Source: a virus. From it: a DNA stretch of 21,911 nucleotides. Positions 8,052 to 14,004 of this stretch are shown here, piece by piece. The notes under the pieces are model-generated. The model made no database searches. It was given only the letters and a program-made list of their open reading frames with translations, and was not told the DNA's origin. Made by a program: the position numbers and the translations under genes. Numbering within the stretch: the stretch's first letter is position 1; every line of letters starts with the position of its first letter. The stretch spans positions 1 through 21,911 of the IMG/VR virus record IMGVR_UViG_3300030117_002061. One strand, 5' to 3'.

Positions 8052-8496
8052 GAAATTTAAAGATAGTAAAATAGGTCAAGTATTGTTGGGAGCTGCTAGT
8101 ATCTTAAACCCAACACTAGGAAATGTTTTAAAGGGTGTTACAACACCACAGGAAGCAATTGCAGAGATAACTAAGGCTGATGCACCACAAGACGATAAAA
8201 TCAAGTTACAGCAGCTAATATACGACCAACAAAACAAAGAGATAGAAGCCATAACGTCAAGATGGAAAGCAGATAGTATGTCTGATTCTTGGCTTAGTAA
8301 AAATGTAAGACCACTAGTGCTTGTGTGGTGTATATGTATATTTTCTTTAGCAGGTATTTTAGACAGTATTGAGAGTGTTCCTTTTCACATAAACGACACT
8401 TGGAATGACACTTTTGAGAAAGTTATGATGGCAGTAGTCTTAGCTTACTTTGGTGGAAGAACAACAGAAAAAGCTACAAGTTTATTTAAAAAATAG
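8044..8496 (+). CDS. Holin, 3TM-phage-holin-like
   Basis: The 150-residue product has a Gly/Ala-rich start ('KIGQVLLGAASILNP'), a charged helical middle (residues 35-75), the segment 'RWKADSMSDSWLSKNVRP' at 73-90, then membrane helices at about 90-106 and 126-139 and a charged tail. The 'W..D..SD.WL...RP' segment before the first strong membrane helix is what I know from phage 3TM-type holins. The N-terminal hydrophobic part could be the extra membrane segment. A holin permeabilises the inner membrane and times lysin release, which fits its place just after the M15 lysin. It is the last gene before a noncoding control region. Confidence 0.75.
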   Translation: MSKKFKDSKIGQVLLGAASILNPTLGNVLKGVTTPQEAIAEITKADAPQDDKIKLQQLIYDQQNKEIEAITSRWKADSMSDSWLSKNVRPLVLVWCICIFSLAGILDSIESVPFHINDTWNDTFEKVMMAVVLAYFGGRTTEKATSLFKK

Positions 8497-8606
8497 TTTT
8501 CCCCTTATATATAACGTACCTGATATAACGTATCTAGTTGTTTAAGGTATATAACGTATAATATATATATAGGCAAAGTTATATATTTTTTTTGTAACTT
8601 TCAAGT
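8497..8606. promoter_or_regulatory. A+T-rich intergenic region with three TATAACGTA repeats (possible origin or control region)
   Basis: This 110-base gap separates the lysis genes from the replication genes. It has three direct copies of TATAACGTA at 8510-8518, 8524-8532 and 8550-8558; the first and third extend to TATATAACGTA. An alternating AT stretch follows (8557-8571), then a T8 run near 8586. Repeats beside an easily melted tract resemble a replication origin or a regulator array. No Bacteroidota-type promoter matches cleanly. The inverse motif appears upstream of the terminase (14827) and tail (17213) genes. Function is inferred. Confidence 0.5.
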
Positions 8607-9047
8607 ATGCCTCGCAAACCCTCACGAAAAAATTTAATTAAACGTCTCGACAAAATATTTAGCGAATACATTAGGCTGAAACACGCTGACAAAAACGGTA
8701 TAGTAAAATGCTATACTTGTGGTAAAAAAAAATATTGGGAAAAAGACGGTATGCAAAACGGACACTTTATTTCCAGACGTAGTAGGATATTGCGTTGGAG
8801 AGAGGAAAACTGCAAACCTCAATGTTACTCTTGTAATGTTATGAGGTATGGTGAAAGCTATATATTTGGTGTCAAACTAAATGCAGAATATGGCTATAAC
8901 ATAGCTGAGGAATTGTTAATTGAAAGCAAAAAAATAATAAAACAATCTGACCAAGAGCTGTTAGAATTAATAAATCTCTATCAAGAAAAAGTACAATGTT
9001 TAAAAAAACTTATTAACAATAGTTTACTTTCCAAAAATAATTTATAA
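8607..9047 (+). CDS. ninG: NinG/Rap-like recombination nuclease
   Basis: The 146-residue protein starts with a basic helical region and then shows the NinG zinc pattern: C35-x2-C38 ('CYTCGK'), 'MQNGHFISRRS' at 49-59, a tryptophan-rich 'LRWREENCKPQC' and C73-x2-C76 ('CYSCN'). This arrangement is characteristic of lambda NinG (Rap), a structure-specific nuclease that acts on recombination intermediates such as Holliday junctions. After residue 90 the sequence is a helical, lysine-rich tail. It is the first gene after the repeat-bearing intergenic region and appears to head the early operon. The start is ATG 8607; no upstream alternative exists within the gap. The family call is strong; activity is from family knowledge. 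Confidence 0.85.
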   Translation: MPRKPSRKNLIKRLDKIFSEYIRLKHADKNGIVKCYTCGKKKYWEKDGMQNGHFISRRSRILRWREENCKPQCYSCNVMRYGESYIFGVKLNAEYGYNIAEELLIESKKIIKQSDQELLELINLYQEKVQCLKKLINNSLLSKNNL

Positions 9048-9075
9048 CTTTAAGCAAATTAAATAAATTTAAATT

Positions 9076-9198
9076 ATGGAAAGTCCAAAAGACCAGTTAA
9101 TAGAACTATACTATCAAAGAGTAATAGCTATGACTGAAAAAATTAATCAATTACAAAACCAATTAAATTATGAAAAAGGGAAAAATTACCCACATTAG
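9076..9198 (+). CDS. Small coiled-coil protein, 40 aa
   Basis: ATG at 9076 follows 'AATTTAAATT'. The product is a single helix with heptad character ('LIELYYQRVIAMTEKINQLQNQLNYE'), overlapping the next gene by 29 bases. Tiny coiled-coil proteins of this kind are frequent in early regions of Bacteroidota phages. No function is known, and the long overlap lowers confidence somewhat. Confidence 0.45.
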   Translation: MESPKDQLIELYYQRVIAMTEKINQLQNQLNYEKGKNYPH

Positions 9199-9523
9199 TC
9201 CTAGAGGCGAATATACAAACGCATCTGGTACTTTTAACAAATACCAAGTCAGATTTGACGATGGTCAAGAGTTTCAATTTCTTGCAAGAGGAGAATTTAA
9301 AAAACCTGTTGGAGAAGTTGTAGAATACGAAGTAACAAACGTAGAATATAAAACAGCAAAACTAGTTTACAATCCTCAACCTACACCTCCTAATAAAGAC
9401 CAACTAATTATTAGGCAGTCTATGGTAAAGGCAGCTTGTGAGTTTCACGCACATAGACCACAATCAGACATACATACTGTTTTAGCTGATAGTCAATTAA
9501 TGATAGACTTTGTAAATAAATAG
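9170..9523 (+). CDS. Early protein with OB-like N-terminal domain
   Basis: The 117-residue product has a beta-rich N-terminal half ('KGKITHISPRGEYTNASGTF', 'YQVRFDDGQEFQFLARGEF', 'VGEVVEYEVTN'), which looks like a small OB-type barrel. A short Pro-rich linker ('NPQPTPPNK') leads to a helical C-terminal part ('QLIIRQSMVKAACEFHA', 'VLADSQLMIDFVNK'). The layout suggests a nucleic-acid-binding domain plus an interaction helix, fitting its place beside the SSB-like gene. There are no catalytic motifs. I recall similar uncharacterised proteins in flavobacterial phages, but function is inferred only. Confidence 0.55.
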   Translation: MKKGKITHISPRGEYTNASGTFNKYQVRFDDGQEFQFLARGEFKKPVGEVVEYEVTNVEYKTAKLVYNPQPTPPNKDQLIIRQSMVKAACEFHAHRPQSDIHTVLADSQLMIDFVNK

Positions 9524-9525
9524 TT

Positions 9526-9744
9526 ATGGAAATAGTAAACGAAACATTTGAAAGCTATCGAGATGAGGTACGAAAAATACACTCAGCCATGAGACTATTA
9601 GTAAAGTATAAATATAGAATCATCGATTTAGAAAATCAACTTATAGATGATACAAACATTGATAGACCCATAGAAAGAGTAAGTTATAGCAGAGTACCAA
9701 GACACAAAAGAGTATATTTAAAAACTAATAATAAAAATGAATAA
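9526..9744 (+). CDS. Small hypothetical protein, 72 aa
   Basis: This starts 2 bases after the preceding stop and ends 8 bases inside the SSB-like gene. The product has an N-terminal helix of coiled-coil type ('VRKIHSAMRLLVKYKYRIIDLENQL') and a basic C-terminus ('RVPRHKRVYLKTNNK') that could touch nucleic acid. I do not recognise it. Its place in the replication operon suggests an accessory replication or transcription role. Confidence 0.6.
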   Translation: MEIVNETFESYRDEVRKIHSAMRLLVKYKYRIIDLENQLIDDTNIDRPIERVSYSRVPRHKRVYLKTNNKNE

Positions 9745-10081
9745 AATGTCAGTAATAGGAAAAATAAAAAGAATAACAGACGTAGAAGAAAGAGGTACGT
9801 TTAGATTTAGAAAACTAATAGTAGAAACACAAGAAAGAGAAGAAAAGTATAATCAAACAATATGCGTTGATTTTGTTCAAAATAATTGTGGGCTGCTAGA
9901 TGTTTGGAAAGTAGGAGACTATGTAGAAGTATTATTTAATCTTAGAGGTAGAGAGTGGACTAACCCAAAAGGTGAAATCTTATACTTCACTACCCTCAAC
10001 GGTTGGAAAGTAGAAAACTACAAAGAGGAGGTTTCCACGAGAGACCAAGCACCAGACAGAGAAGATGATTTACCATTCTAA
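9737..10081 (+). CDS. ssb: SSB-like protein, DUF3127-type OB fold with acidic tail
   Basis: The body (residues 4-95) has OB-fold strands: 'MSVIGKIKRITD', 'FRFRKLIVETQ', 'QTICVDFVQNN', 'VGDYVEVLFNLRGREW' and 'YFTTLNGWKVEN'. This matches DUF3127, a Bacteroidota family related to single-strand binding proteins. The C-terminus ends 'DREDDLPF', the acidic tip with terminal Phe by which bacterial SSBs recruit partner enzymes. Together these make a phage SSB very likely. The start is ATG 9737, overlapping the previous gene by 8 bases, or ATG 9746 just after its stop; the fold begins at the second Met. A strong terminator follows 15 bases after the stop, and the helicase comes next. Confidence 0.8.
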   Translation: MNKMSVIGKIKRITDVEERGTFRFRKLIVETQEREEKYNQTICVDFVQNNCGLLDVWKVGDYVEVLFNLRGREWTNPKGEILYFTTLNGWKVENYKEEVSTRDQAPDREDDLPF

Positions 10082-10096
10082 TTTTTGAATTTCAAT

Positions 10097-10121
10097 AGGG
10101 GGTCTCGTACCCCCTTTTTTT
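10097..10121 (+). terminator. Rho-independent terminator after the SSB-like gene
   Basis: The stem AGGGGGT (10097-10103) pairs perfectly with ACCCCCT (10109-10115) around a 5-base loop, and a run of seven T ends at 10121. This is one of the most G+C-rich elements in the window. The next gene's ATG begins at 10122, the base after the T run, so this may act as an attenuator rather than a full stop. Confidence 0.85.
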
Positions 10122-11045
10122 ATGCTTATAAACTATTCAGACCATATTAACAGACTTAACAACTTTCGTAAAGGCAAAGTAAAAGAATCACTTACAATAG
10201 GAATAAAAGAGTTTGACAAACATTTTAGGTTTGTGCATAGCAATTTGGTAATGTGGTTAGGGTTTCCAAACATAGGTAAGACACATTTTGTAATCTACAT
10301 AATGATGCTTTATGCTATAAAACATAAATTAAAGTTTTTAATTTTTTCAAGTGAAAATGACCCTGTTAGTTTGATACGCAAAATGATTGAAATGAGATAT
10401 GGTTTGCCAATAAATAAAATAGAAGAAGCAGACTATGTGAAAGGTGTAGATTTTGTAGATAAACATTTTAAGTTTGTCGATTGTTCAAAACAATATACCT
10501 ATACAAGTTTGCTTGATTTAGCTACTAATATTAAAAATGCTTGGGAGTATGATTGTCTAATGATTGACCCTATAAACTCTTTGAAGAAAGAAATAAAGGC
10601 AGGTAGTAATTCGTTTGAATATGGCTACGAGCAGCTTACTGAAATAAGAATTTTTTCAAAGAAACATAACATAGCTACTTGGGTTTGTTTACATACAAAT
10701 ACTGAAGCACTAAGAAAAGTACACCCTAAAGGACACGATTTTGAGGGTCAACCTGCTGTACCAAATTATGCCTCAGCAGAAAATGGACAGATGAACGCTT
10801 CTAGGTCTTGTGATTTTGTTACATTACATAGATACATATACGACAAAAGAGATTGGATGTACACAAGAATGTACGTTAGTAAGGTAAAAAACCAAGAATT
10901 AAATTACCGTCCAAATTCAATAAACGAACCCATAATGTGGAGAAGTATTAAAAACAATGTAGGTTTTGAAATAGCAGGTAAAAACCCAATAAAATATCCA
11001 ACTAAGAAACAACTAACCATTGACAATACTAGAAAAAATAGCTAA
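10122..11045 (+). CDS. DnaB-type replicative helicase ATPase domain
   Basis: This 307-residue RecA-fold ATPase has Walker A 'GFPNIGKT' at residues 47-54, a strand ending 'IFSSEND' at 74-80, where the catalytic Glu of DnaB-like enzymes sits, and Walker B 'CLMIDP' at 145-150. Later segments 'TWVCLHTN' and 'ASAENGQMNASRSCDFVTLHR' correspond to the sensor and loop regions of the DnaB/Twinkle/RepA class. At this length it is the ATPase domain without the DnaB N-terminal domain or a primase domain. It likely unwinds the replication fork as a hexamer. The ATG abuts the preceding terminator, so expression needs readthrough or a later start; no other Met precedes Walker A except Met44. It overlaps the next gene by 26 bases. 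Confidence 0.8.
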   Translation: MLINYSDHINRLNNFRKGKVKESLTIGIKEFDKHFRFVHSNLVMWLGFPNIGKTHFVIYIMMLYAIKHKLKFLIFSSENDPVSLIRKMIEMRYGLPINKIEEADYVKGVDFVDKHFKFVDCSKQYTYTSLLDLATNIKNAWEYDCLMIDPINSLKKEIKAGSNSFEYGYEQLTEIRIFSKKHNIATWVCLHTNTEALRKVHPKGHDFEGQPAVPNYASAENGQMNASRSCDFVTLHRYIYDKRDWMYTRMYVSKVKNQELNYRPNSINEPIMWRSIKNNVGFEIAGKNPIKYPTKKQLTIDNTRKNS

Positions 11046-11520
11046 ACATCACAAGCTCTGGGTAAAACAAGTTATATCTTTTGGCTGTAAACCATCTGAT
11101 GCTGAGGATGTAGTTCAGAATATGTATATCAAAATAAACACCTTAATAAATTCTGGTCTTGATATTACGTTTGACCAAGACATAAATAAGTTTTATATAT
11201 ATCGTACCCTTAAAAGTTTGTTCTATGACCAATGTAGAAAAGAGGCTAAGATACAAAAAGTAAACATAGAGTATTTAGAAAAGTATATTAAGGAAGAAGA
11301 AGAGTATAAAGAAAAAGATGTTGCAGGTAAGATAAAAGAATACAACAAAATACTAGATGAGTTGTACTGGTATGATAGAAAAGTCTGGGAGCTTACACGA
11401 GAAAAGAGTATCGCAGAAGTTAGTAAGCTAACAAACATTAGTTATTATTCGTTATATAATACAGTAAAAGGTGTTAAAAGATTAATAAAAGAAAAAATAC
11501 AATGGGACTTGGAGACTTAA
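11020..11520 (+). CDS. Phage sigma-70/ECF-like sigma factor
   Basis: The 166-residue product has the two-domain build of a small sigma factor. Region 2: 'SDAEDVVQNMYIKI' (26-39), matching the 'DAEDLVQ' core-binding helix, then 'FYIYRTLKSLFYDQCRKEA' (58-76), matching the -10 recognition helix. An acidic linker follows (about 84-118). Region 4: 'SIAEVSKLTNISYYSLYNTVKGVKRLIKEKI' (130-160) reads as a helix-turn-helix. It probably directs host RNA polymerase to phage promoters. The start is TTG at 11020, the only usable start before region 2, overlapping the helicase gene by 26 bases. Target promoters are unknown; a recurrent motif is noted under findings. A transcription-regulator role without core binding is the alternative. 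Confidence 0.7.
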   Translation: MTILEKIAKHHKLWVKQVISFGCKPSDAEDVVQNMYIKINTLINSGLDITFDQDINKFYIYRTLKSLFYDQCRKEAKIQKVNIEYLEKYIKEEEEYKEKDVAGKIKEYNKILDELYWYDRKVWELTREKSIAEVSKLTNISYYSLYNTVKGVKRLIKEKIQWDLET

Positions 11521-11633
11521 TAGAAAAGATTACAACATACACAGGAATCAAGTGGCTAGTAAAAAAAATCTACGGAGAAGATTGTGGCTGCGACAAACGA
11601 AAAGAAAAAGCTAACAAAGTAAAACTATGGTAA
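11502..11633 (+). CDS. Small Cys-motif protein, 43 aa
   Basis: The product reads 'MGLGDLIEKITTYTGIKWL', then 'KKIYGEDCGCDKRKEKANK'. The 'DCGCDKR' block with two Cys residues followed by basic residues recurs in short proteins of Bacteroidota phages as I recall them. It overlaps the sigma-like gene by 19 bases and the next gene by 7. The CxC pair could bind a metal, perhaps as a dimer. Function is unknown. Confidence 0.6.
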   Translation: MGLGDLIEKITTYTGIKWLVKKIYGEDCGCDKRKEKANKVKLW

Positions 11634-11836
11634 AAAAAGACAGAATACTTTGGGAGGCTTTTCTGAATAGAAAGAAACAAAACGAAATAAACAAACAAGA
11701 GATAGAACTTATAGCTAGACTACATTCAGAATTATACAGGCACAAGTACAACGAGCCTTGCACCTGCAACGGTAAGATATACAAACAATGGATTGTTGAG
11801 ATAAACAAAAAATATGAAGTCATTAATAAAAAATAG
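11627..11836 (+). CDS. Small hypothetical protein with CTCNG motif, 69 aa
   Basis: A basic helical protein ('KKDRILWEAFLNRKKQNEINKQEIELIARLHS') with a 'PCTCNGKIYKQWI' segment near residue 45. It is the second consecutive gene with a CxC motif. It overlaps both neighbours (7 and 23 bases), which fits a translationally coupled early operon. No family function is known to me; the basic helices and Cys pair suggest binding to nucleic acid or a host protein. Confidence 0.6.
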   Translation: MVKKDRILWEAFLNRKKQNEINKQEIELIARLHSELYRHKYNEPCTCNGKIYKQWIVEINKKYEVINKK

Positions 11837-12206
11837 AAACAGAGTCAAACAAGTAATAGATTTTACAGGTGTACAAAACAAAAAAATGCACCCCTCTGAC
11901 ATTGATGCTGTTCTTGAGTTTAATGATGAGGCTCTTATACTCATGGAAGTAAAATACAAATTTCATAAAATACCCATTGGACAGAAACTTCTTCTACAAA
12001 GAATAGCTGATAGATGGGGAGACAAAGCAATAGTTCTTAAAATAGAACACTCATTCAATAACGATAAAATAAATATTCCATTAGATAAATGTGAGGTAAC
12101 ACAAATTTATTATAATAATAAATGGACTGTAATAGAGAGAACTAACGTAGTTGATTATTTAAATAAATTAGGTAACCAATGGAATATAGAAAAATGTAAA
12201 TTTTAA
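11814..12206 (+). CDS. PD-(D/E)XK nuclease-like protein
   Basis: The 130-residue protein shows a compact PD-(D/E)XK nuclease pattern: 'HPSDIDAVLEF' (26-36, with Asp29 and Asp31), a strand 'EALILMEVKYK' (39-49, with Glu45 and Lys47), then 'IPIGQKLLLQRIADRWGD', the helix that often carries a Gln/Arg in this fold. It resembles small Holliday-junction resolvase or Mrr-type nucleases of phages. The basic N-terminus ('KSLIKNRNRVKQ') could contact DNA. It overlaps the previous gene by 23 bases. It lies between the sigma-like and RecE-like genes, so a role in replication, repair or branch resolution is likely; the substrate is not evident. Confidence 0.7.
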   Translation: MKSLIKNRNRVKQVIDFTGVQNKKMHPSDIDAVLEFNDEALILMEVKYKFHKIPIGQKLLLQRIADRWGDKAIVLKIEHSFNNDKINIPLDKCEVTQIYYNNKWTVIERTNVVDYLNKLGNQWNIEKCKF

Positions 12207-12209
12207 ATC

Positions 12210-12356
12210 ATGCCACTACCGAAACCCAAAGCAAACGAATCAAGACGAGACTATATGCAACGCTGTATGAACGACAAAGTAATGATTGACGAGTATAGAA
12301 ACGCTAATCAGAGAATTGCAGTTTGTTCTTCTATATTTGAAAAAAAAAGTAATTAA
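12210..12356 (+). CDS. Conserved mini-protein with QRxAVC motif, 48 aa
   Basis: The product has the layout 'MPLPKPKANESRRDYMQRCM', then 'DEYRNANQRIAVCSSIFEKK'. The combination PLP.P, E....(F/Y)..RCM and QR.AVC..(W/F) is a recurrent small phage motif also seen fused to head proteins, probably a two-Cys fold. Its function is not established. It begins 3 bases after the nuclease stop. The promoter-like element for the next operon begins 2 bases after its stop. Confidence 0.65.
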   Translation: MPLPKPKANESRRDYMQRCMNDKVMIDEYRNANQRIAVCSSIFEKKSN

Positions 12357-12358
12357 CA

Positions 12359-12390
12359 TTTGTTTATTTCATTTATAATTACTAGTTTTG
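12359..12390 (+). promoter_or_regulatory. Bacteroidota-type promoter
   Basis: TTTG at 12359-12362, a 20-base spacer and TAGTTTTG at 12383-12390 give an exact match to the TAnnTTTG -7 element with a proper -33 TTTG. The predicted start of transcription is near 12396, about 30 bases before the ATG at 12426. It lies in a 69-base gap with no gene. Confidence 0.65.
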
Positions 12391-12425
12391 ATTATTATTA
12401 AAAACAAAAACTAAATTTTATTATT

Positions 12426-12662
12426 ATGAAAAACGAAAAAAACATACCTGATTTTGATTCATTAACAGATAAACAAGTTGATAAAATAGTTAAAAATATG
12501 CCACACTATTTTGCTTTGTTAGATTTTAAAAAGGATATAAAAAAACTAAACAATAAATTTTTTATAAAATATGTAGAGGCTATGAGAGAAGAATATTCAA
12601 GAAGAATTAAGAAAAGTCCACAAATGAGAAAGTATTATAATCAAACACAAAAAGCTAAATAA
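12426..12662 (+). CDS. Small hypothetical protein, 78 aa
   Basis: This is the first gene after the candidate promoter at 12359; its ATG follows 'AAATTTTATTATT'. The product is helical and charged: 'LTDKQVDKIVKNMPHYFALLDFKKDIKKL', then 'YVEAMREEYSRRIKKSPQMRKYY'. Basic C-terminal residues suggest binding to nucleic acid or an acidic partner. No family is recognised. Being promoter-proximal, it is probably made early and in quantity. Confidence 0.6.
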   Translation: MKNEKNIPDFDSLTDKQVDKIVKNMPHYFALLDFKKDIKKLNNKFFIKYVEAMREEYSRRIKKSPQMRKYYNQTQKAK

Positions 12663-12663
12663 T

Positions 12664-12777
12664 ATGAGAACACTTAAAATAAATGAAACTAGAGAATGGT
12701 ATGAGTTTCTGTGGAAAAATAGATATAGAAAATCATACGAAGAATTATTAAAGGAATATAAAACTAAAAACAAATGA
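12664..12777 (+). CDS. Very small hypothetical protein, 37 aa
   Basis: ATG lies 1 base after the preceding stop and the stop overlaps the next start as ATGA. The product is basic and aromatic ('TREWYEFLWKNRYRKSYEELLKEY'), a likely single helix. No function is recognised. The exact fit between neighbours supports coding. Confidence 0.5.
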   Translation: MRTLKINETREWYEFLWKNRYRKSYEELLKEYKTKNK

Positions 12778-12920
12778 AAAAACTTATAGATGAATTAGTA
12801 ATCTTAGATGATTGTGTAGTAACAGGTACTTTTAAGTGGAGGTCAGAGATTGACCCTAATTGGAAACCTATGGTATGGAATGAAACCTTTGAATGTTGGA
12901 CTAAGAATTACTGTGGATAA
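12774..12920 (+). CDS. Small Trp-rich protein, 48 aa
   Basis: This is coupled to the previous gene by ATGA and to the next by GTGGATAA. The product has 'KLIDELVILDDCVVTGTFKWRS' and then five further Trp/Cys/aromatic positions ('NWKPMVWNETFECWTKNYCG'), suggesting a small folded beta unit. The three Cys residues could bind a metal. No family is known to me. Confidence 0.5.
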   Translation: MKKLIDELVILDDCVVTGTFKWRSEIDPNWKPMVWNETFECWTKNYCG

Positions 12921-13206
12921 AAAAATAGACAACCTTAAAGACATAGAGATTTGGTCAGACTTACATTTCTTGACTTCTATTGTCTCCTCCCAATTAGATA
13001 AAAGAAAAACAAAGAACTTACAAAAGATGTCCGAATCTTTAGTCAGGGTTGTTTTTTATTTTCAAGAATACTCTAACAACATACGATTATATAAACAAGC
13101 ACTTTCAGAATATAGACTTACAAAAAACAGAGCAATAGAAAGAGCAAGAAAAGCAGAAAAAGAAAATGAAAGATTACGAAAACAAAATGAAAGCCTTAGC
13201 ATTTAG
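12913..13206 (+). CDS. Helical coiled-coil protein of the early region
   Basis: GTG at 12913 is preferred over ATG 12880 or TTG 12850, because the earlier starts would lie wholly inside the preceding gene while GTG gives an 8-base junction. The product is about 97 residues: 'MDKKIDNLKDIEIWSDLHFLTSIVSSQLDKRKT', 'ESLVRVVFYFQEYSNNIRLYKQA', then a basic coiled coil 'RAIERARKAEKENERLRKQNESL'. I recall similar proteins preceding the RecE-like gene in flavobacterial phages, but their job is unknown. An assembly or DNA-associated scaffold is plausible from the coil alone. Confidence 0.6.
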   Translation: MDKKIDNLKDIEIWSDLHFLTSIVSSQLDKRKTKNLQKMSESLVRVVFYFQEYSNNIRLYKQALSEYRLTKNRAIERARKAEKENERLRKQNESLSI

Positions 13207-13255
13207 TTACTTAGGCTTAATACTTATTACACTATGGATAGTATTGAACTCTTAA
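13187..13255 (+). CDS. Possible membrane micro-ORF, 22 aa
   Basis: ATG at 13187 opens a 22-residue frame 'MKALAFSYLGLILITLWIV' plus LNS, an almost perfect single membrane helix. It overlaps the end of the coiled-coil gene by 20 bases and the start of the RecE-like gene by 22, bridging the 27-base gap. Such overlaps are common here, but the length is within chance; treat it as a candidate only. Confidence 0.25.
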   Translation: MKALAFSYLGLILITLWIVLNS

Positions 13256-14004
13256 ACGGAGAACACTTTAGACACGATGAGATACTAGAACTTATGAAAG
13301 ATGATAAGTTTTACTATGACTACTTGGGCAAAGCTGCACTAAGCTCCTCATCAATCAAACTACTCTTAGATAGCCCTAAGAAATACAAATACGTTACACA
13401 ATATGGCTCACAAGAATCAAGTGCTTTAGATGCAGGATGGTTGTTTCACACAGCAATCCTAGAGCCTGATGTATTCGAGAAACAAATATATGTAGATGTA
13501 CAATCTAAAAACTCTAAGGCATATAAGTTAGCAAAAGAAGAACATGGAAAGGTATTTACTATAAAACAAAAAAGAGATGCAGAAAGATTAGCTGATGCTT
13601 TTCTAAGAAACGAATACGCATTACAACTAATAACAAACTGTGAGTTTGAAGTACCTGCAATAGGTATGATACAAGGCTATCCATTTAGAGGTAAAGCAGA
13701 TGTATTAGGTAAACGTATTATAGATTTAAAAACTTGTAGTGATATAAAAGGTTTTAAATATCAGAGCTATAAGTATGGATATGATGTACAAGTATATTTA
13801 TACTCAGAACTATTTAACAAACCTTACGAGGAATTTAAATTCATAGCCATTGACAAAGGCAGTCTAGATATAGGTGTCTATGATGTAAGCGAGGAGTTTT
13901 ACAATTCAGGAAAAGATAAAGTTGCGAAAGCAATAGAAACATTTGAAACATTTTTTATTAACGGAGCAGACATAGATAGTTACTGCATAAAAGGAATATT
14001 ATGA
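13234..14004 (+). CDS. RecE/Exo VIII-like PD-(D/E)XK exonuclease
   Basis: The 256-residue protein carries the RecB-type nuclease set: 'LDAGWLFHTAILEP' (65-78, His72), 'FEVPAIG' (138-144, Glu139), 'GKADVLGKRIIDLKTC' (153-168, Asp156, Asp164, Lys166) and 'YDVQVYLY' (183-190, the QxxxY motif). This matches the exodeoxyribonuclease VIII / DUF3799-type domain, which resects double-stranded ends to leave 3' ssDNA for annealing or recombination. The expected partner annealase (RecT, Erf or Redbeta) is not recognised in the window. ATG 13234 follows an A/T-rich leader. It overlaps the DnaA-like gene by ATGA. Confidence 0.85.
   Translation: MDSIELLNGEHFRHDEILELMKDDKFYYDYLGKAALSSSSIKLLLDSPKKYKYVTQYGSQESSALDAGWLFHTAILEPDVFEKQIYVDVQSKNSKAYKLAKEEHGKVFTIKQKRDAERLADAFLRNEYALQLITNCEFEVPAIGMIQGYPFRGKADVLGKRIIDLKTCSDIKGFKYQSYKYGYDVQVYLYSELFNKPYEEFKFIAIDKGSLDIGVYDVSEEFYNSGKDKVAKAIETFETFFINGADIDSYCIKGIL

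Noticed and set aside
8577-8600. Bacteroidota promoter before the ninG-like gene
   Set aside because: A T8G run is present but does not fit TAnnTTTG, and no -33 TTG sits at the right distance.
12850-12912. TTG 12850 or ATG 12880 as start of the coiled-coil gene
   Set aside because: Both lie deep inside the preceding small gene; GTG 12913 gives the tight junction seen elsewhere.
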